In this document: positions 60,187-64,000 of the stretch, piece by piece
Position numbering within the stretch: the stretch's first letter is position 1
Layout of the letters: every line of letters begins with the position of its first letter
NCBI GenBank assembly: GCA_900074885.1
Contig: FJUW01000094.1
Location: forward strand, 29,590-93,589
Direction: 5' to 3'
Length of the DNA stretch: 64,000 nt
From: Rhynchosporium graminicola
Lineage: Eukaryota; Ascomycota; Leotiomycetes; Helotiales; Ploettnerulaceae
Position numbers and translations under genes: made by a program
The notes under the pieces: model-generated
Databases searched by the model: none
Told to the model about the DNA's origin: nothing
What the model saw: the letters and a program-made list of their open reading frames with translations, nothing else

Positions 60187-62941
60187 CTAGGAGTACTTTA
60201 AAGTAGCTCCAAACTATCTACTTCTCCGTATAAAAGTAATACTTTTTGCCTTCTAATAAGAGTAGTACCTTTACACTACTTATATAGAAGTATTATATAG
60301 TATATAGCTTTCCACGTGATCAGGTCTAAAGATTAGATAACTGAACTAAACGCCTCATAAGCTCTCTTCCGGCTTCAAGTTATCTAAATTCCCTCTATCT
60401 ACTTATTCCATAGGCTTAATAACTAATTAATTCGTATATAATAGCTCCTTCAGAGCTCTATTACAATTTATCTTAGTTATCGCATCCGCAGGGTTATCTA
60501 GCCCTGCTACCTAAATCACCTCCGATATCTCTTTTCTTTCGTACGCTTAACGTAGATATATAAGGTTAATTATTAATCTCTTCTCTCTTATAATATTAAG
60601 TCGTACTACGTAGTCGTATAAAGACTTAGAATCGGTAACTATAACTAAAGGTAGTACTATAATCTCTATGATCTATTCGATAGTAATCTTAATAGTACCG
60701 GCTATATTAAAACCTTCTGATATAGCGTATAGTTCAGAGGCTAGTACAGATCTAGTAACTCTCTTATAGTAGACCGAAAACTAGTGAATAACGTTTACCT
60801 TATTATACTTATTTATAAGTACGTAGACGTAGCTAATTTGAGAGTAGAAGTCTTTTAAATTAGTAAATAAACTATTAGTAAATACGACGAGTTTTAGAGA
60901 CTTCTTATCTAATTTGACGTATCAGAGACCTTTACTATAGTTGAGCTTTTACTATGAGATTCTCTTATTTAAGAGCTCAAAGTCTTTCTCTATCGGATTT
61001 ATAGTTTATATAGCAAAAGAGACGTTAAATAATAATTCCGGCTAAGAAACAGTTACTAGGTATGAACCTCTAGCTCTCTAGGCGGTAAATTGCTCGATTT
61101 AGGTAAGACCTTATTATATACCTCCACGGGAGTTAGTAAGATTAACTAGTTCTTTCTTAATTATTCTTAGTATCTTATCGTACGATTATTAAGATAGTCG
61201 AATAGAGCTATTAGTTTCTAAGGTAATATAACCTCTATTGAAGTCAATTAGGTATAAAGTAGTTAATTGCTCTCTCTCGTTCGACTTGAATCTAGCTTTA
61301 TATAGCTCTCTTTCTTCTACGTCTATAAAGGTCTTATTATCGACGAAGAAAGTATTATTAATCTGAAGACTAAGAGCTCCTATACTAGCTTTATCACTTG
61401 AAACAGATAATAAGTATATATCGAACGTCGATAGTACTATATGGAGTTTCTTAACCTTATATCTATAGTATATACCGAACTAATAGTTCGCTGACTCTAG
61501 TATATTATATATAGGCCTAACGTATCGCAAAAACTAATATAGCTAAGCCGAAATCTCCTTTAGAGGGCGTACGAAGAAGTCACGTATTAGGTATAACGTA
61601 GACTAAGTATAAGCTTATATAATATCATAGCTATATACCTTAAACTCAAGGTGTATAACTGCGTATACTAGTAGTAGTCGTTAGCTGACTCATTGAATAG
61701 TTAGTAACGTAATAAGTACTTAGTTCTTTCCAGAGTCGTTATATACTTATATAACTAGTCTAGACTTCTCGTAGGCTTTCTATATACCCTTAAATTTAGT
61801 CTAGTCGATAAATTTAGCGTTAAAAACCCTAGCTTCAGCTAGTAATTCGTCGCTATAGACTAATTTAAAGATCCCTATAGCAATTAGACTATTAATCTTC
61901 TTATATCTTAACGCAGCGTATTAAGGTTCTATTACTAGGGAACTAATAAATAATTCGTTATTATCTCTGAATCGAATTAGCTTTCGTCGATCTCGATAAG
62001 GTTACTTCTTCGGTACTAGTATAGGTCGATTTGACTTAGTAGTACTAAGTGATAATAAGAGTATAATTTCAAGTAAAATACTTTCTAGTTCATTAGAATC
62101 GATTTCTTCTTCGTACTATAGTTTAATCGACGTAGAGCGAAAGGTCGTTAGTCCACTATCGATTTCTACTATATAGTTCTCTCTATCTATAGAAATAAGT
62201 AGCTAAAGTCTATCCTAGAAGCCTTTCTCTCTCTAAACTAGTACTAGAGAGTTTAATAGAAGGTCTCTTACTACTATAGAACTCGGTCTATTCCGAGTAT
62301 TCAAGGCGTTATTAACTTGCCGATGACTCCGTAGCTTGCGAATCTCTTCTATAGCCTTATGAAGTGCAGTAGCTCGTTAGGAGACTAATAGTAAAGGGGC
62401 GTCTATCTCTACTATTCTAGGGTATACTCTAAATACTAGTAAAATAGGTATAATTCTACTAGGTCCAGAAATATAGTTAATTACGTGGAATACTATCTGT
62501 TATACTATATCTTAACTAAAGTATAGTAACTCCTTCCGAATTATCGTATAAGCTCTTTTCAGAGGGCTATAGTATCTCTCTACCTTACTAATAGAGTAGT
62601 AAGCATCTATAGGTATAACTTTAACTATAGAACCATCTGTCTTAGTACTCTATAAAAATTCTTTTAACAAAAATTGCGTACTTACGTCTATAATAATAAA
62701 ATCAAGTAGTCTAAGGTAATTATCTATCTATATTTACTTAAATCGGTTCTATATATATTCTACAGATATATTAGTAAGAAAACCTCTATTCTAGAAAGTA
62801 ATATCTTAATCGACTATATATAAGACTTATCGACTATCTAGTTATATGATATTAATCACGACTTTATAATTGAAGTATATATTATTAGTATTATAGAGCT
62901 TAAACTTGAATCTGCTTAGTGATCTTCCGTATAGCTAGTAG
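59994..62941 (-). mobile_element. Copia-B copy B2, 3' part (integrase, RT, RNase H, 3' LTR)
   Basis: On the reverse strand, an integrase-like frame at ~62770-62400 contains TQFLLKEFL and VERYYSPLKRAY. The RT at ~61800-61140 contains KAYEKSRLVI, IRDFFVRP, LQINNTFFVDNKTFIDV (the QTDD-type catalytic box with RIP-altered Asp) and GYITLETNSSIRLS. The RNase H at ~60850-60430 contains TRSVLASELYAISEG, VTDSKSLYDYVV and NPADAITK. This arrangement is Copia-like; I recall it from a fungal RT group with a TDDT box. The 193-bp LTR is 60186-59994. The element is cut at 62941 by Gypsy B2. Confidence 0.8.
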
Positions 62942-63209
62942 TGTGACGACAGCTCACCTGAGTGTCACATGAGAAGAAGGATAGATACTAGGGCTCAAGT
63001 TCACAGGTATCCCGGCAGAACTAGTATCCGACTCGGTATAGTATCAGGCTAGTACTAGCATATATATATAAGGTACCTTATACTCTATCTCTCTTCTTCT
63101 TCCTTCCTTATCTTTTTGTTTCCTTCGTAGTAAACTATATAAGATCGCTCTTAGCCCCTCTACTTATTTATTCTTACTTATATACCGCCTTAAGTCTTAT
63201 GTTATTATA
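62942..63209 (+). repeat. 5' LTR of Gypsy B2
   Basis: It is 268 bp and starts with the least mutated terminus in the window, TGTGACGACAGCTCACCTGA. The end reads TGTTATTATA. A TATA-like run lies at about 63059-63071. Confidence 0.93.
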
Positions 63210-64000
63210 TTAAATAAAAAGATCAAGATAGCCGGAGATAGCTTACTATAATATCTTACTACTAAATTAGTTATTCGATAACTACTTATATATAGCCGAG
63301 ATACTAGAGATCTCTCGGATAACTATAAATTAGGGTTTAATTTAGCTTATCGTAAATAGTATAATAGAGGAGGTTTTCGCTAACGCTCCTTTAATAACTC
63401 ATTTAGTATAAAGGAATTATAGATAGATTTTAAAGAAAGTATAATAAATACCCCGGAACTTTAACCTCTATATATCGCTGCCGAAATAGCCCCGATATAC
63501 TCCTTTTTAAGCTACTATTATAGCTCTTAACTAATAAACTAGAGACCTCTCTAGTTCTAGGGGAAACTGACGCGATCTCTCCTACTCTACCTCTGAACCT
63601 AATCTATTATACTCTTCCTTACTCTAAATATCTCTTACCTTAGAGAACGTTAATACCTTATTAAAGAAGTACTAACTAAGAAGGAAAGGAAAATAAAAGC
63701 GAAATTCACTAGAAGTATAATCGCTAAGTACTCTTACTACTATAAGTGACTCGAACCTAATCTATTCCCTCTTATAATAATTAGCGGACTAGGAAGAAAA
63801 GAATAACTCTCTAGAAAATACTATAGATAGACTAATCTCTATATAAGATAAGTTCTTTATAGAGGTCCCTCGCTTATCTTCGACTCTCTTATTAGAACTA
63901 ATACTATAATCTCCGCGTATAGCGGAGTTTAATAACTTAATAAACTCTATTCCGATACGTAGTACTAAGAGAGAGGATACTATTCCTAATAAACTATCTC
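62942..64000 (+). mobile_element. Gypsy-B copy B2, 5' part, runs off the window
   Basis: The 268-bp LTR is followed by leader and gag sequence closely matching B1 from 43439 onward (shared AGCTTACTATAATATCTTAC). It is inserted in Copia B2 after AGTAG (62937-62941). Pol and the 3' LTR lie beyond 64000. Confidence 0.92.

Overview
The window looks like a filamentous ascomycete (Pezizomycotina) genome with two sharply different compartments. Most of it (1-17550 and 36400-64000) is AT-rich repeat DNA. In it, old retrotransposon frames can still be read without frameshifts but are broken by TAA and TAG codons where Gln (CAA/CAG) or Trp (TGG) is expected. That pattern, with C-to-T changes in CpA context on both strands, is the signature of repeat-induced point mutation (RIP). 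Between 17632 and 36313 lies an island of single-copy DNA with ordinary base composition, short GT-AG introns of 49-118 nt and intact genes. It is interrupted by one full-length Copia insertion (29891-36124). I cannot name the species.

Left repeat block (1-17550): the 3' part of a Gypsy polyprotein; a minus-strand Copia element (family C); an unidentified RIP-broken minus-strand frame of more than 400 codons; a solo Copia-A LTR; a 1636-bp fold-back element with 187-bp terminal inverted repeats; and remains of a minus-strand gag-protease element.

Gene island: (1) a nine-exon gene for a 1023-residue protein of unknown function; (2) a 109-residue secreted Gly/Ala/Pro-rich repeat protein; (3) and (4) two UstYa-type (DUF3328) membrane oxidase-like proteins in tail-to-tail orientation; (5) a secreted glutaminyl-cyclase-like M28 protein that has lost most catalytic residues. 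UstYa proteins modify ribosomal cyclic peptides (dikaritins) and some non-ribosomal peptides. The pair beside a small secreted repeat protein and a peptidase-fold protein therefore suggests a small peptide-modification locus, although the expected precursor signature is absent. The island is bounded on both sides by inverted copies of the same 82-bp sequence.

Right repeat block (36400-64000): first a 4.7-kb degenerate field with a recurring TAACGAG-like motif and a 140-bp hairpin MITE. Then comes an unusually deep nest of LTR elements. Copia A2 (+) holds Gypsy B1, which itself holds a 2046-bp non-autonomous LTR element. A2 is then cut by Copia B1 (+), B1 by Copia A3 (-), A3 by Copia B2 (-), and B2 by Gypsy B2 (+), which runs off the window. 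Target-site duplications of 5 bp confirm three of the insertions. Gypsy B1 is a chromovirus-type element (gag, protease, RT, RNase H, integrase, chromodomain) with a long extra reading frame on the opposite strand before its 3' LTR.

All calls come from reading and hand-translating the sequence; no database search was possible. Splice models were checked for phase consistency but not against transcripts. I recognised no rRNA, tRNA, CRISPR array or operon-like structure.
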